IMG/VR virus record: IMGVR_UViG_3300019887_000002 | Span: 1-53,257 of that record | Reading direction: 5' to 3' (one strand) | Source of the DNA: a virus | DNA length: 53,257 nucleotides | Shown: positions 1 to 6,583 of the stretch, piece after piece | Numbering within the stretch: position 1 is the stretch's first letter | How the letters are laid out: every line of letters starts with the position of its first letter | Position numbers and translations under genes: made by a program | The notes under the pieces: model-generated | Seen by the model: only the letters and a program-made list of their open reading frames with translations | Told to the model about the DNA's origin: nothing | Databases searched by the model: none

Positions 1-42
1 CTGCAGGCTCGCGAAGCACAGAAAGAACTGCAGACAGCGTAA
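1..42 (+). CDS. 3' end of a truncated gene
   Basis: The window opens inside an open frame that ends in TAA at 40-42 and gives a Gln/Glu/Ala-rich tail (LQAREAQKELQTA). Nothing can be said about function. If the two window ends were joined, the frame would meet a TAA two codons upstream, so the ends do not simply close into a circle within an intact gene here. Confidence 0.4.
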   Translation: MQAREAQKELQTA

Positions 43-124
43 CAAGCGATCTAACGTTCTCGTAGACCTTGATGACTTAAGTACAGTAGTTAACGTAGTA
101 ATTAGGAATCAGAGAGGAGACAGC

Positions 125-298
125 ATGCCGCAAGACAAAGAAGTCTCAGTCACTTTCAAAACAAGTGACCTCGAGATACTTCAGGCCCTTCTCAAGGACC
201 TGCTAGACACTGAGTATCACAACTCAGTGAGGGACGAAGACATCGAAGTTGGCGGAGACATTCGACGCCTGCACAACATCATCACAAACGCCCTCTAG
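125..298 (+). CDS. Hypothetical 57-aa protein
   Basis: Starts at ATG behind a good GAGAGGAGA ribosome site. The product is small and acidic, with a beta-like N-terminus (MPQDKEVSVTFKTSDLEIL) followed by a predicted helix and a C-terminal RRLHNIITNAL helix. No Cys, signal peptide or membrane segment. I do not recognise a family. It is followed at once by a double hairpin, so it is likely the last gene of a transcript that begins left of the window. Confidence 0.65.
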   Translation: MPQDKEVSVTFKTSDLEILQALLKDLLDTEYHNSVRDEDIEVGGDIRRLHNIITNAL

Positions 299-310
299 AG
301 TTTGAAGATG

Positions 311-358
311 GAGGCCTCTCTAAATCAGAGGCCTTCGTCTCCAGAAGCCAGAGACGAA
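311..358 (+). terminator. Tandem hairpins, likely terminator
   Basis: Two adjacent perfect inverted repeats: AGGCCTCT (312-319) with AGAGGCCT (327-334), then TTCGTCTC (334-341) with GAGACGAA (351-358). No U-tract follows, which is usual for many actinobacterial terminators. They separate the 125 gene from the secreted-protein gene at 470. Confidence 0.55.
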
Positions 359-469
359 AGGAGGCGGGCTAGGTACAAAGGATAGCGGAGGACTAGAACA
401 AAACTCCAAGGCCGGAGTCTGCTTTGAGGTATGGGCCATCCGTCCCTAAAAACGAGGAGGAACACAAAC

Positions 470-673
470 ATGCGATTCAATTGGAAGCGGGCCGCATTCG
501 CTGCGGGCCTAGCGATCACAAGCTTCGCGCTGGGCCAGTCGTACACTCATGGGGAGCCAGTGTGCCGAACGGCCCACTACATCGAGAGCACGCCGAATAC
601 GCCATCGACACTGAAGGCCGGGTACGTGTACAAGGTGCAAGGAGATGCGGTCCAAACGTACACCTGCAACTAG
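470..673 (+). CDS. Small secreted protein
   Basis: ATG follows GAGGAGG at an ideal distance; the upstream in-frame ATG at 431 lacks such a site. The 67-aa product has a textbook signal peptide (basic MRFNWKR, then AAFAAGLAITSFALG, cleavage probably near Ser/Tyr 22-24). The short mature part has two cysteines (CRTAHY and the near-terminal YTCN) that could form one disulfide. No family recognised. Phage-encoded exported peptides of this type often act at the cell surface, for example on superinfection; that is inference. A hairpin follows. Confidence 0.7.
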   Translation: MRFNWKRAAFAAGLAITSFALGQSYTHGEPVCRTAHYIESTPNTPSTLKAGYVYKVQGDAVQTYTCN

Positions 674-690
674 CCATCCCGCTAGACCAT

Positions 691-720
691 GAGACCACAG
701 GCAGAAGTGTTTGTGGTCTC
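691..720 (+). terminator. Hairpin terminator candidate
   Basis: Perfect 9-bp stem GAGACCACA / TGTGGTCTC with a 12-nt loop, placed 17 nt after the stop of the secreted-protein gene. No U-run follows. Confidence 0.5.
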
Positions 721-1072
721 CGTGGTGTAGCAAGGAAGGTAACATCCGTACCCACGATGACAGATTCGTTAGAAACAGTGCGTCTAAATCACCATGGTTA
801 CCCTGCTGAAGTGGGTTCTCGTCTCGAGTTTCTCGATTTTCTCAGTGAGGTAAGTTTCTAAATCGATGCTGCACGTTACGTAGTAACACACAAGAGACAG
901 GATCGGAAGGGTTTCGTAAAGGTATTTATAAGGTTATATAATTACCTAAATATCATAATACCTAAACGCTAAGAACGAGAAGAGTGTTTTGACTGTTCAC
1001 TTTGACTCCATGCTCTTAAGGACGGTTTAAACAGTCTTTTCCACCTCTAGACACTCGTAGATAAGTATCCCG

Positions 1073-1102
1073 TTGAAAAGGTACTCTCGGATATACTATA
1101 AT
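1073..1102 (+). promoter_or_regulatory. Promoter, TTGAAA-18-TATAAT
   Basis: TTGAAA (1073-1078) and TATAAT (1097-1102) with an 18-bp spacer. CCCG precedes and AAGG follows the -35, a weak form of the GC clamp seen at the other early promoters. The start point would fall near 1109, about 26 nt before the next ATG. Confidence 0.7.
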
Positions 1103-1134
1103 AAGGAGAAGAGAAGAAAACAGAGAGGAGCCCG

Positions 1135-1512
1135 ATGTACACGATACCAACAAAGAAGTGTCCGTACTGTCCTGAAGGAGAGCACCCCATTACCGAGTTT
1201 TACGGTAACGGTTGGTGTAAAACGAGGAATGCTGACTACCAACGCAAGCGTGCATCTCGTCTCAAAGAAGAGAAACGTAGAGCACAGGTTCTCTCAGGTC
1301 AAGTGTCTCCTGCGGCGATGACGGACGAAGAGTTCCAGTTGTGGATTAAGTACCGCCGTGAACAAGCAGATCAGGTAGAGCGGGAGCGGGAGCGGGATCG
1401 AGGTACGGAAGGCACTACTGAAGGATCAGGGTCACTCTACAAGGAGGTAAAACAGATCCCAGGGTTCCACATGAGTGACGAGGAAATCCGTTCTCTACAA
1501 GAGGAGGACTAA
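1135..1512 (+). CDS. Zinc-finger-like protein, charged tail
   Basis: 125 aa from ATG after AGAGAGGAG. The N-terminus has CPYCPEGEHPITEFY and a third Cys (GWCKTRNADYQRKR), resembling the short zinc knuckle with a following Y-Q-x-K-R helix found in some phage endonuclease VII-like and HNH-like proteins. No HNH or endo VII catalytic core follows. The middle is a long, highly charged helix (EQADQVERERERDRGTE), and the C-terminus is acidic. A nucleic-acid-binding role is plausible. It is the first gene of its transcript, with the 1516 gene 3 nt downstream. Confidence 0.7.
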   Translation: MYTIPTKKCPYCPEGEHPITEFYGNGWCKTRNADYQRKRASRLKEEKRRAQVLSGQVSPAAMTDEEFQLWIKYRREQADQVERERERDRGTEGTTEGSGSLYKEVKQIPGFHMSDEEIRSLQEED

Positions 1513-1515
1513 CGA

Positions 1516-1677
1516 ATGGCAACGTGGGTTGCGAAGATCAACGATAAGTGGTACCCAGTAGGACAGGTAGCTCGGATCCTGAAAGAAAAGGGCCAGCTAC
1601 CCAACGACCTGAACATGAAGGACCTCGATATGGCCAGTATCCTCATGAAGCTGGGGTTCGAGGTACAGGAGGCATAG
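1516..1677 (+). CDS. Hypothetical 53-aa protein
   Basis: ATG 3 nt after the preceding stop, with GAGGAGGAC as ribosome site. The peptide (MATWVAKINDKWYPVGQVAR...) looks like a compact helix-turn-helix-sized domain: a two-strand start, then helices over GQVARILKEK and DLDMASILMKLGF. The pattern could be a minimal DNA-binding fold, but no family is recognised. Confidence 0.6.
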   Translation: MATWVAKINDKWYPVGQVARILKEKGQLPNDLNMKDLDMASILMKLGFEVQEA

Positions 1678-1689
1678 TAGTCAAAAGGT

Positions 1690-1754
1690 CCAAATCAAGA
1701 CAAAAAATACACCGAAGTACCCGCTTGATTTGGGCCTCTTGATTGCTATATAAT
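1690..1754 (+). promoter_or_regulatory. Promoter with -35 in a long dyad
   Basis: TTGATT (1725-1730) and TATAAT (1749-1754) are 18 bp apart. The -35 is embedded in a perfect 10-bp inverted repeat, CCAAATCAAG (1690-1699) and CTTGATTTGG (1724-1733), and also carries the local CCC...GGG clamp. The long dyad could be an operator or a terminator for the 1516 gene. Confidence 0.75.
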
Positions 1755-1790
1755 TGAGTTAGAAACAAAAACAAAACAACATAAGCTGAA

Positions 1791-1809
1791 GTTACTGAAA
1801 AACAGTAAC
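1791..1809 (+). promoter_or_regulatory. 5' UTR hairpin
   Basis: GTTACTG-AAAAA-CAGTAAC, a perfect 7-bp stem in the ~100-nt leader between the promoter and the 1865 gene. ACAGTAAC is repeated once more immediately downstream (1811-1818). It may stabilise the message or bind a regulator. Confidence 0.45.
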
Positions 1810-1864
1810 TACAGTAACAAAAGTAGTGGCATAAGTCTCGGTCTCATTACAGAAAGGGGAACGG

Positions 1865-2302
1865 ATGGACAACACAGAGGTGCAGAAGGCACAGGAGGTC
1901 ATGAAGGGCCTCATGGAACGTATCAACGATGCACTTCGGAAACAACACGACCTCATCGAATCAGGGGTCGTAGGGCCCGAGGAGTACGGATACGCATTGA
2001 ACGACGACGACACGCACGACATGATGTACGTCGAGGAGGTCCTCGATAAGGTCGTGCAGGAAGCAACACAGGATGAGGAACTGCAGGAGGAATCGTGTGT
2101 GATTCCTGATTCCGCAAGTGTCAAGGGCTTCAAGGATCGTATCAAGCGGGCGCTCATCATGTACATCGCGGACTGTGAGAACACTGAATCGATTCCGATG
2201 GTGTACGGTTTCGACGGTTTCATCAAGTACTTGGAACTCCTACAGAATGGCTCAGTAGACCTCATGCACGCACTGTACAAGGAGAACGAGTTCAAGCTGT
2301 AA
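1865..2302 (+). CDS. Hypothetical acidic 145-aa protein
   Basis: ATG with AGAAAGGGG as ribosome site. Strongly acidic and mostly helical. Residues 1-35 form an amphipathic helix (EVQKAQEVMKGLMERI), residues 45-80 are Asp/Glu-rich, and 85-145 form a second helical unit. No Cys pairs for metal, no membrane segment. It is the first gene after a strong promoter and a long structured leader, so it is expected early. Small acidic early phage proteins sometimes mimic DNA or bind host polymerase, but nothing in the sequence proves that here. Confidence 0.75.
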   Translation: MDNTEVQKAQEVMKGLMERINDALRKQHDLIESGVVGPEEYGYALNDDDTHDMMYVEEVLDKVVQEATQDEELQEESCVIPDSASVKGFKDRIKRALIMYIADCENTESIPMVYGFDGFIKYLELLQNGSVDLMHALYKENEFKL

Positions 2303-2318
2303 GGCCTGAAGGTTGTAC

Positions 2319-2341
2319 CTCAGAGACTGTTGTCTCTGGGG
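2319..2341 (+). terminator. Hairpin terminator candidate
   Basis: CAGAGAC-TGTT-GTCTCTG (2321-2338), a perfect 7-bp stem with a UGUU loop, 18 nt after the stop of the 1865 gene; outer C and G bases extend it around a mismatch. Confidence 0.55.
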
Positions 2342-2382
2342 TAGAGCTATTAGGCAGTTCCTATACGAAAGGAAAGAGACAT

Positions 2383-2643
2383 ATGTCAATACCTCCTGAT
2401 GGGTTCGAACGTGAACCTGCAATTCCTGTACCTCTTCAGGTACTGGAGTTTGTCGATGAGCACCCGATCACAAAGGAACTGATTGCAGTGTACGCAATCG
2501 ACCTTTGGACCGCAGGGGACTTCAAGCACACGATCGAGTTCAGTGAGAACCCTGATGCAACGCAAGCGTTCATCAACAAGTACCTGCCACGAATTGAGAG
2601 GTTAGCAGAGAACCTAGTCGAGATTCTCGCAGCACAAGCGTAA
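2383..2643 (+). CDS. Hypothetical 86-aa protein
   Basis: ATG after GAAAGGAAAGAG. Acidic product with a hydrophobic mid-section (KELIAVYAIDLWTAGDF) and a C-terminal amphipathic helix (YLPRIERLAENLVEIL). No recognised family. It is followed by a similar-sized gene 16 nt downstream, so both are probably co-transcribed. Confidence 0.7.
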   Translation: MSIPPDGFEREPAIPVPLQVLEFVDEHPITKELIAVYAIDLWTAGDFKHTIEFSENPDATQAFINKYLPRIERLAENLVEILAAQA

Positions 2644-2659
2644 CAAGAAAGGAGTACGT

Positions 2660-2902
2660 ATGGACGAGGTGCTCATCACTGTTGTTAGCCAAGAAACACA
2701 GGAAGGTTTCACATACCCTGTGACATCGGTGTACCGAATCGAGTTCGAGGCAGGTACTGCACAGGAGTTCGTGGGAATGCTCGAGCATGACCTCGATTGT
2801 CACAGCAAGGTGGTCAGCTTCGAGAGGTTGTACGCAAGACCGCAACACATCGCACAAGAGGAATTGGCACGTATCAAGAACGCGGAGTCAGACGGTCTGT
2901 AA
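2660..2902 (+). CDS. Hypothetical 80-aa protein
   Basis: ATG after AAGAAAGGAG. Starts with a beta strand (MDEVLITVVSQ), then PVTSVYRIEF, and ends in a helix. Two histidines and one cysteine (EHDLDCHSK) lie together but are too few for a clear zinc site. No recognised family. The next element is a hairpin overlapping a promoter. Confidence 0.65.
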   Translation: MDEVLITVVSQETQEGFTYPVTSVYRIEFEAGTAQEFVGMLEHDLDCHSKVVSFERLYARPQHIAQEELARIKNAESDGL

Positions 2903-2912
2903 ACCAACATAG

Positions 2913-2967
2913 TTGTATGGTATCCGATTGGACCCTCTTGCAAAGGTCCTTTCGAATGCTATATAAT
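2913..2967 (+). promoter_or_regulatory. Terminator-promoter composite
   Basis: TTGCAA (2938-2943) and TATAAT (2962-2967), 18-bp spacer. The -35 lies in the loop of GGACC (2930-2934) / GGTCC (2945-2949), which is followed by CTTTCG and so could also end the upstream message. TTGTATGGTATCCGATTGG directly upstream recurs almost unchanged at the 5032 promoter. Confidence 0.75.
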
Positions 2968-3006
2968 TAGTCAATCAACAAAATCACACATAACAAAAGG
3001 AGACAT

Positions 3007-3246
3007 ATGGCAGCACACAAAAAGCGGAACGGTGAGCTCCTGATGTGCTTCTCCTGTAAGAAGGACCCTCCTGAACATCAACATTGTGTAGGTGATGGTC
3101 CTCTTTCGGAGTGGTTCTACTGTCACTGTTCCTGTCAACCAACTTGTACGCGTCCTGAATGCAACACAAAAGCGGGACGAGTCAAGAGGAATTGGAAGCC
3201 TATAGCATGTGACAAGTGTCATCTCATCCCTTGTTGTTGCGACTAG
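3007..3246 (+). CDS. Cys-rich zinc-binding protein
   Basis: 79 aa from ATG after AAAAGGAGAC. Fourteen cysteines and several histidines occur in four clusters: CFSC, a mid-section with CHCSCQPTCTRPEC, then CDKC and a terminal CCCD. At least two zinc sites are likely. The rest is basic. It is the first gene of its transcript. The role may be nucleic-acid or protein binding; no named family is recognised. Confidence 0.75.
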   Translation: MAAHKKRNGELLMCFSCKKDPPEHQHCVGDGPLSEWFYCHCSCQPTCTRPECNTKAGRVKRNWKPIACDKCHLIPCCCD

Positions 3247-3255
3247 GAGGAGTGC

Positions 3256-3447
3256 ATGTATGACATAGATGAGTACAGGAATTGCAGGTTCGCGGCTGCC
3301 TTGTACTACAAAGTCATAGAGGCTCAGTGCCAGGTGTACGGCTTCAGCGAACTGGACTACCCGGGCACATACGACGCAGTCGCTCTTGAAGTTGTGCAGA
3401 GGCACTTCAGCATTGTTGTAACCAGAGAGGAGTACACATGTCACTAG
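3256..3447 (+). CDS. Hypothetical 63-aa protein
   Basis: ATG 9 nt after the preceding stop, behind AGGAGGAG. Rich in Tyr and helical (EYRNCRFAAALYYKVIEAQ), ending in a beta-like VVQRHFSIVV. Its last codons overlap the ATG of the next gene (ACATGTCACTAG), an arrangement typical of translational coupling. No family recognised. Confidence 0.65.
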   Translation: MYDIDEYRNCRFAAALYYKVIEAQCQVYGFSELDYPGTYDAVALEVVQRHFSIVVTREEYTCH

Positions 3448-3689
3448 ACCTTGCAGAAGGTGTCGAAGACCTCGTAGCTGAGGTGGCTGAGAAGCTGCTT
3501 CGACAGGAGGATCCTGGGAAGGCTCGTCGGTACGACGCAGCAATGACGGTACCGGACCAAGAGTACCTCGATGCGGCACAGAACATCTGGAACAGATTGG
3601 TCATGAAGCGGGGCATCAAGTTGTTGAAGGACATCACTGAAGCACAAGTGTCCGCGTACCGCGACGAGTACGGAGAGGAGCCAGTATGA
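3438..3689 (+). CDS. Hypothetical helical 83-aa protein
   Basis: ATG overlaps the end of the previous gene; GAGAGGAG is the ribosome site. All-helical prediction: an acidic N-terminal helix (LAEGVEDLVAEVAEKLLRQ), then DQEYLDAAQNIWNRLVMKR and a C-terminal helix. No metal ligands or membrane segment. The TGA overlaps the ATG of the next gene (ATGA). Confidence 0.65.
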   Translation: MSLDLAEGVEDLVAEVAEKLLRQEDPGKARRYDAAMTVPDQEYLDAAQNIWNRLVMKRGIKLLKDITEAQVSAYRDEYGEEPV

Positions 3690-3835
3690 CACCGGCACAA
3701 CAGAAGCGTACCAGCAAGAAGGAGAACAAGAAGGCTGGTTCGGCGTTCGCACCGACACCGAAGCAGGTCAAGACGGACGGACAGCACGAAGGTATGAAGA
3801 ATCGGCACCTTCGAGGAGTACAGTCTCCCATCTGA
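3686..3835 (+). CDS. Basic disordered 49-aa protein
   Basis: ATGA overlap with the preceding gene. The product is Lys/Gln/Thr-rich (KRTSKKENKKAGSAF), low in hydrophobic residues and probably unstructured. It may bind nucleic acid or an acidic partner; function unknown. A hairpin follows the stop. Confidence 0.6.
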   Translation: MTPAQQKRTSKKENKKAGSAFAPTPKQVKTDGQHEGMKNRHLRGVQSPI

Positions 3836-3844
3836 CAGGTTCGC

Positions 3845-3870
3845 CTGACACATTCGAGAGAGTGTGTCGG
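3845..3870 (+). terminator. Hairpin terminator candidate
   Basis: CCTGACACA and TGTGTCGG-type arms (3845-3852 and 3863-3870) pair over 6-8 bp with a 10-nt loop, 10 nt after the stop of the 3686 gene. Confidence 0.45.
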
Positions 3871-3908
3871 ACAAACAGGTCAAGGTGGCTTGTTGAAAGG
3901 AGTTCAAT

Positions 3909-4412
3909 ATGGCTTCAGAAAGATTTCAATACCTCGGGCGAGGTGACCTACCTGTACCGGGAGCAATAGGACGTACCATCAATGAGATGGTGGAGTCTGG
4001 TGAAATCATCGAAGAGTTCGACGATCACGGTGACACCGTGTACCATTTGGCGCCTGCTGCAGAAGTCAACGGGGTCAGCATCTTCGACCCTAGTAGAGCT
4101 CTGGACCGAGCGATCGTCATGCTCCAAGGTGTCATTGACGACATCAGTGAGGACCCAACACCTGAGTTGGATGACCTCAAGAAGATCATGTACGCCCTGA
4201 AGCAGGAACTGGAGAATCGAGAGGCTGTAGCACAAGCTCTCGCAGGAGCACTTGATCGAGTAGGGATGGACCCGATCGACGCAATGACGAAGGCCATCGC
4301 ACTCCTGGAGGAACTGAAACGACCGGACCAGTTGACCGCAACAGACATACTAGGCAGGGCAGCACTGGCAACGCTCACTGCAGCACAGTCGTACATCCGC
4401 GATAAGTGGTAA
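3909..4412 (+). CDS. Hypothetical 167-aa helical protein
   Basis: ATG after GAAAGGAG. N-terminal ~50 residues look like a winged-helix unit: AIGRTINEMVESGEIIEEFDD followed by DTVYHLAP as a wing. Residues 60-165 are acidic amphipathic helices (DRAIVMLQGVIDDI, KIMYALKQELENREAVAQA, DAMTKAIALLEELK). A DNA-binding regulator with a helical oligomerisation region is plausible but not proven. Confidence 0.7.
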   Translation: MASERFQYLGRGDLPVPGAIGRTINEMVESGEIIEEFDDHGDTVYHLAPAAEVNGVSIFDPSRALDRAIVMLQGVIDDISEDPTPELDDLKKIMYALKQELENREAVAQALAGALDRVGMDPIDAMTKAIALLEELKRPDQLTATDILGRAALATLTAAQSYIRDKW

Positions 4413-4432
4413 GAAAGAGAGGGGAGACAGCA

Positions 4433-4636
4433 GTGATCAAGTTCGTAGCATCACAGGAGGACATCAAGGATGGGTCCGTTGGTCTCGAGTTCTACGTCCC
4501 GAAGGATGTGCACGCTTACGTTGTTGAGCCTGAGATGCACGAGGAGCACCAGACTACAGTTACACTCATGTTCTCCAAGGAACAGTGGGAAGCGTTCTTC
4601 GACTTCGCTATGGGCCTGAAGAACCCTCGCCACTGA
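4433..4636 (+). CDS. Hypothetical 67-aa protein
   Basis: GTG chosen because GAGGGGAGA lies just upstream; an in-frame GTG at 4406 has no ribosome site and overlaps the previous gene. Acidic, beta-rich start (VIKFVASQEDI...VGLEFYVPKDVHAYVV), His/Glu patch (EMHEEHQTTVT) and an aromatic C-terminal helix (WEAFFDFAMGL). No family recognised. Confidence 0.6.
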   Translation: MIKFVASQEDIKDGSVGLEFYVPKDVHAYVVEPEMHEEHQTTVTLMFSKEQWEAFFDFAMGLKNPRH

Positions 4637-4700
4637 TAGTTGCACTTCAGGTCCTGAAACCTAACAGTAATAATCCAATCCTAGACTAAAGGAGGGCTAC

Positions 4701-5000
4701 ATGAGGGTAAGGTCAGTAGTCGTCGCAGGTGCCATCGTTGCATCTAGCATCTTCGTTCCTGTTGTTGCTCAAGCGGACACGAGGATCTGTGGCAACCCAG
4801 TTTACGCTGGAATGGCAGTAAGTACGTGTTCCGGACAAGAGAAGCAGACACACTGGTACCCGAGCTTCTTCGGGTTCGGATGGGTTGGCAAGTACATCGC
4901 AAGGTCGTACCACAACTCGTACCTACCTGACCTCGCGAAGGTGCTGAACAGCGACACAGGACAGCAGATACGAGACAGTTTCAACAAGATGTTCCCGTAG
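4701..5000 (+). CDS. Small secreted protein
   Basis: ATG after AAAGGAGGG. Clear Sec signal peptide: MRVRS, a hydrophobic VVVAGAIVASSIFVPVV core, and an AQA-D cleavage site near residue 25. The mature ~74 residues carry two cysteines (RICGNP, STCSG) and an aromatic stretch (WYPSFFGFGWVGKYIA). Second of the secreted proteins in the early arm. It may alter the cell envelope or exclude other phages; this is inference. Confidence 0.75.
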   Translation: MRVRSVVVAGAIVASSIFVPVVAQADTRICGNPVYAGMAVSTCSGQEKQTHWYPSFFGFGWVGKYIARSYHNSYLPDLAKVLNSDTGQQIRDSFNKMFP

Positions 5001-5005
5001 TACCT

Positions 5006-5061
5006 GTTGTATGGTATACGATTGGCCACTCTTGAAAGTGGCCTTTCGTAGGCTATATAAT
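5006..5061 (+). promoter_or_regulatory. Terminator-promoter composite
   Basis: TTGAAA (5032-5037), 18-bp spacer, TATAAT (5056-5061). Perfect 7-bp inverted repeat GGCCACT (5024-5030) / AGTGGCC (5037-5043) encloses the -35 and is followed by TTTCG. TTGTATGGTATACGATTGG upstream matches the 2938 promoter at all but one base, so the whole ~55-bp cassette is duplicated. Confidence 0.8.
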
Positions 5062-5095
5062 AAGGATAGAAGCAAAAACGAGAGAGGGAACAGTT

Positions 5096-5188
5096 ATGAC
5101 TCCTACCGAGGTTTCACTCATGACCATGGGCTGTACTGTTATGGGTATCATCGTCGGGTGGGTTTCTTGCTGGCTCCTCAATCGATAA
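5096..5188 (+). CDS. Single-helix membrane micro-protein
   Basis: 30 aa from ATG after GAGAGAGGGAA, about 30 nt from the expected transcript start. MTPTEVSL is followed by a hydrophobic segment rich in Met, Gly, Val and Trp, and ends LLNR. It is too short for the usual ORF cut-off but well placed as first gene after a strong promoter. Possibly an early membrane effector; function unknown. Confidence 0.6.
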   Translation: MTPTEVSLMTMGCTVMGIIVGWVSCWLLNR

Positions 5189-5202
5189 GGAAAGGAGAAC
5201 GG

Positions 5203-5529
5203 ATGAGAGGACCAAAGAAGACCTGTAGACGATGCGGAACACACCACTGGCAGCAAGGTGACTACTGCAAACAGTGTCAGGCGTCCCTGGGCAAAGGTGA
5301 GTGGGCAGAGATACTGTCCGAGGATATGGAGAAGGAACGTCAGCGGATCCTAGCAGCTCCAAAAGCGCCTACCTCAGTGTCCAAGTTGATCACGTACCCA
5401 TTCCCGATGTCAGATGGGACGATGGCGTACCTGAACTTGCCAGAGACCATCTTAACGATAGATGTACAGCGACTTCAGAGAATGTTGGACACGTTGCCTT
5501 ACCAATCTGGTGACGGAGAGGAGGTGTAG
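5203..5529 (+). CDS. Zinc-ribbon protein, 108 aa
   Basis: ATG chosen for AAAGGAGAACGG just upstream. The N-terminus carries one four-Cys zinc ribbon (CRRCGTHHWQQGDYCKQC). An acidic helix (WAEILSEDMEKERQRILAA) follows, then a beta-rich C-terminal half (LITYPFPMSDGTMAYLNLPE). It may be a zinc-ribbon adaptor for nucleic acid or polymerase; no named family recognised. Confidence 0.75.
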   Translation: MRGPKKTCRRCGTHHWQQGDYCKQCQASLGKGEWAEILSEDMEKERQRILAAPKAPTSVSKLITYPFPMSDGTMAYLNLPETILTIDVQRLQRMLDTLPYQSGDGEEV

Positions 5530-5531
5530 AC

Positions 5532-5636
5532 TTGGTTCAGATGTTTGTCGGTGCAGGCCTCTTTGCCGCTGGAGCGACGTTCACTCTTGCGGTGCAGTGG
5601 GTCTCACACAAGATCGAGATCGGAGGAAGGGCGTGA
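5532..5636 (+). CDS. Single-helix membrane micro-protein
   Basis: TTG start, supported by GAGGAGGTG at the end of the previous gene. 34 aa: a hydrophobic Gly/Ala helix (MFVGAGLFAAGATFTLAVQW) and a short basic tail. Its stop overlaps the GTG of the next gene (GTGA), which implies coupling. Function unknown. Confidence 0.55.
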   Translation: MVQMFVGAGLFAAGATFTLAVQWVSHKIEIGGRA

Positions 5637-5821
5637 CGCATGAGAAGGTTCACTTTCGACTCATTAACATGCCGTGTTGCGGTACGCTATACTGTCGAGT
5701 GAACCCGAGGTTGCCGAACTACTGTCCTGAGTGCGGCAACCCAGTCTTTGCTGCAATCCGAATGGACCCGACAAAAGTTCTAATTTCGGATGACAATGCA
5801 GAACTTCGGTTCCATGCCTGA
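5633..5821 (+). CDS. Zinc-ribbon protein, 62 aa
   Basis: GTG overlaps the previous stop; GGAGGAAGG is the ribosome site. Two Cys pairs, PCCGTLYC and YCPECG, spaced as in a rubredoxin-like zinc ribbon, occupy the first half; the C-terminus is a short beta/helix segment. It lies among several other zinc-ribbon peptides. Likely a small nucleic-acid or protein binder. Confidence 0.65.
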   Translation: MTHEKVHFRLINMPCCGTLYCRVNPRLPNYCPECGNPVFAAIRMDPTKVLISDDNAELRFHA

Positions 5822-6155
5822 AGGCGAGGGCATCTGGTTGTCCGATGAGATGCTGGACCAACTGACACAAGCAGCTCGTAACCAGGTGCTCAACGTATCA
5901 AAGGGCCTACCGGCACGCCGTCCTAAAGGACAGGAACCACAGAAGCAGGAAGTCAAGCTCAAACGGAGGTGGTTCAGAGGGTTGTTTCTTCTGTTCCTAT
6001 CCTTCGTAGCAGACATACCACTAGTAGTTGCAGGATTGGTGTGCCTGATAACCATAGTCGGAGCCCCTGTGGGCTTAGGGTTGTTAGGCACGTCAGGGTT
6101 GTTGATGTCCGGAGCAGTCATGTACCTTGGTAAAAAGGTACCGAGAAGGAGGTAA
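5790..6155 (+). CDS. Membrane protein with two helices
   Basis: The start is uncertain: ATGs at 5790, 5796 and 5814 are all in frame and none has a strong ribosome site. The N-terminal ~55 residues are soluble and basic toward the membrane (KRRWFR). Two hydrophobic segments follow (FLLFLSFVADIPLVVAGLVC and APVGLGLLGTSGLLMSGAV), then a basic KKVPRRR end. The topology suggests both ends inside. No family recognised. Confidence 0.65.
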   Translation: MTMQNFGSMPEGEGIWLSDEMLDQLTQAARNQVLNVSKGLPARRPKGQEPQKQEVKLKRRWFRGLFLLFLSFVADIPLVVAGLVCLITIVGAPVGLGLLGTSGLLMSGAVMYLGKKVPRRR

Positions 6156-6157
6156 GT

Positions 6158-6421
6158 ATGGCATACAAGCTTACGGATGTGATCACTGAGGATACGGGCC
6201 AAGAGTTCGATCCTGCTCTGGTCAAGAAGGTCAACAGATTCATCAAGATGGGGTTGCGCAATGCCTTCATGGCAGGCTTCGAGGCGAGTGCTGAGGGGTT
6301 CAACGGTGAGTTGAATCCGTTTGTCAGCGATGACAACAAGTACAAGGAGCTTAAGCCAGGGTTCGAGAAGTGGTACCGTACAGTTGTCGCTGAGACTGCA
6401 CGGTACGTAGGTCTGTTCTAG
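6158..6421 (+). CDS. Hypothetical 87-aa protein
   Basis: ATG two bases after the membrane-protein stop, behind AGAAGGAGG. Helical and mixed-charge: VKKVNRFIKMGLRNAFMAGFEA forms a basic amphipathic helix, and the C-terminus ends in WYRTVVAETARYVGLF. No recognised family. A large hairpin and a promoter follow. Confidence 0.65.
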   Translation: MAYKLTDVITEDTGQEFDPALVKKVNRFIKMGLRNAFMAGFEASAEGFNGELNPFVSDDNKYKELKPGFEKWYRTVVAETARYVGLF

Positions 6422-6433
6422 CGGAGCTGAACT

Positions 6434-6506
6434 AGAGGGTTACAGAAAAATTCCAAAAAATTCTTTCTGAACCCTCTTGCTTGGTGCCGCTTGTCCGATA
6501 TATAAT
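6434..6506 (+). promoter_or_regulatory. Terminator plus strong promoter
   Basis: AGAGGGTTACAGAAA (6434-6448) pairs with TTTCTGAACCCTCT (6464-6477) with a single unpaired base, a strong terminator-type stem. Its right foot runs into the -35 TTGCTT (6477-6482); TATAAT is at 6501-6506, 18 bp away. CCC before and GG after the -35 keep the family clamp. It feeds the GC-rich gene at 6584. Confidence 0.75.
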
Positions 6507-6583
6507 TTGTATATTGAAGAGCAACAAACATTGAGTGTTTCACAATAGAGTGGACACCGATGTCGAGTAGTGAAAGGAAGTGA

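Larger units (their letters stand above)
674..1134 (+). other. 461-bp regulatory gap
   Basis: No convincing gene. It holds a hairpin (691-720), a weak possible 34-codon ORF at 757-861 without a ribosome site, a TATATAAT box at 935-942 inside a near-palindrome (AGGTTATATAATTACCT), two TTTGACT repeats at about 991-1008 with an inverted partner AACAGTC near 1030, and the promoter at 1073-1102 that drives the next gene. The A+T content is higher than in the flanking genes, and the region looks like a control region for the early arm. Confidence 0.5.

Noticed and set aside
424-861. 145-codon open frame across the secreted gene and the following gap
   Set aside because: Out of frame with the signal-peptide gene, no ribosome site, low-complexity hydrophilic product; taken as a shadow.
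1792-2295. Long minus-strand frame opposite the 1865 gene
   Set aside because: Ser/Cys/Met-rich antisense product with no start signal; caused by the codon pattern of the real gene.
3407-3907. Minus-strand 166-codon frame over several small plus-strand genes
   Set aside because: Covers three well-started plus genes; composition is antisense-like (Ser/Cys/Arg).
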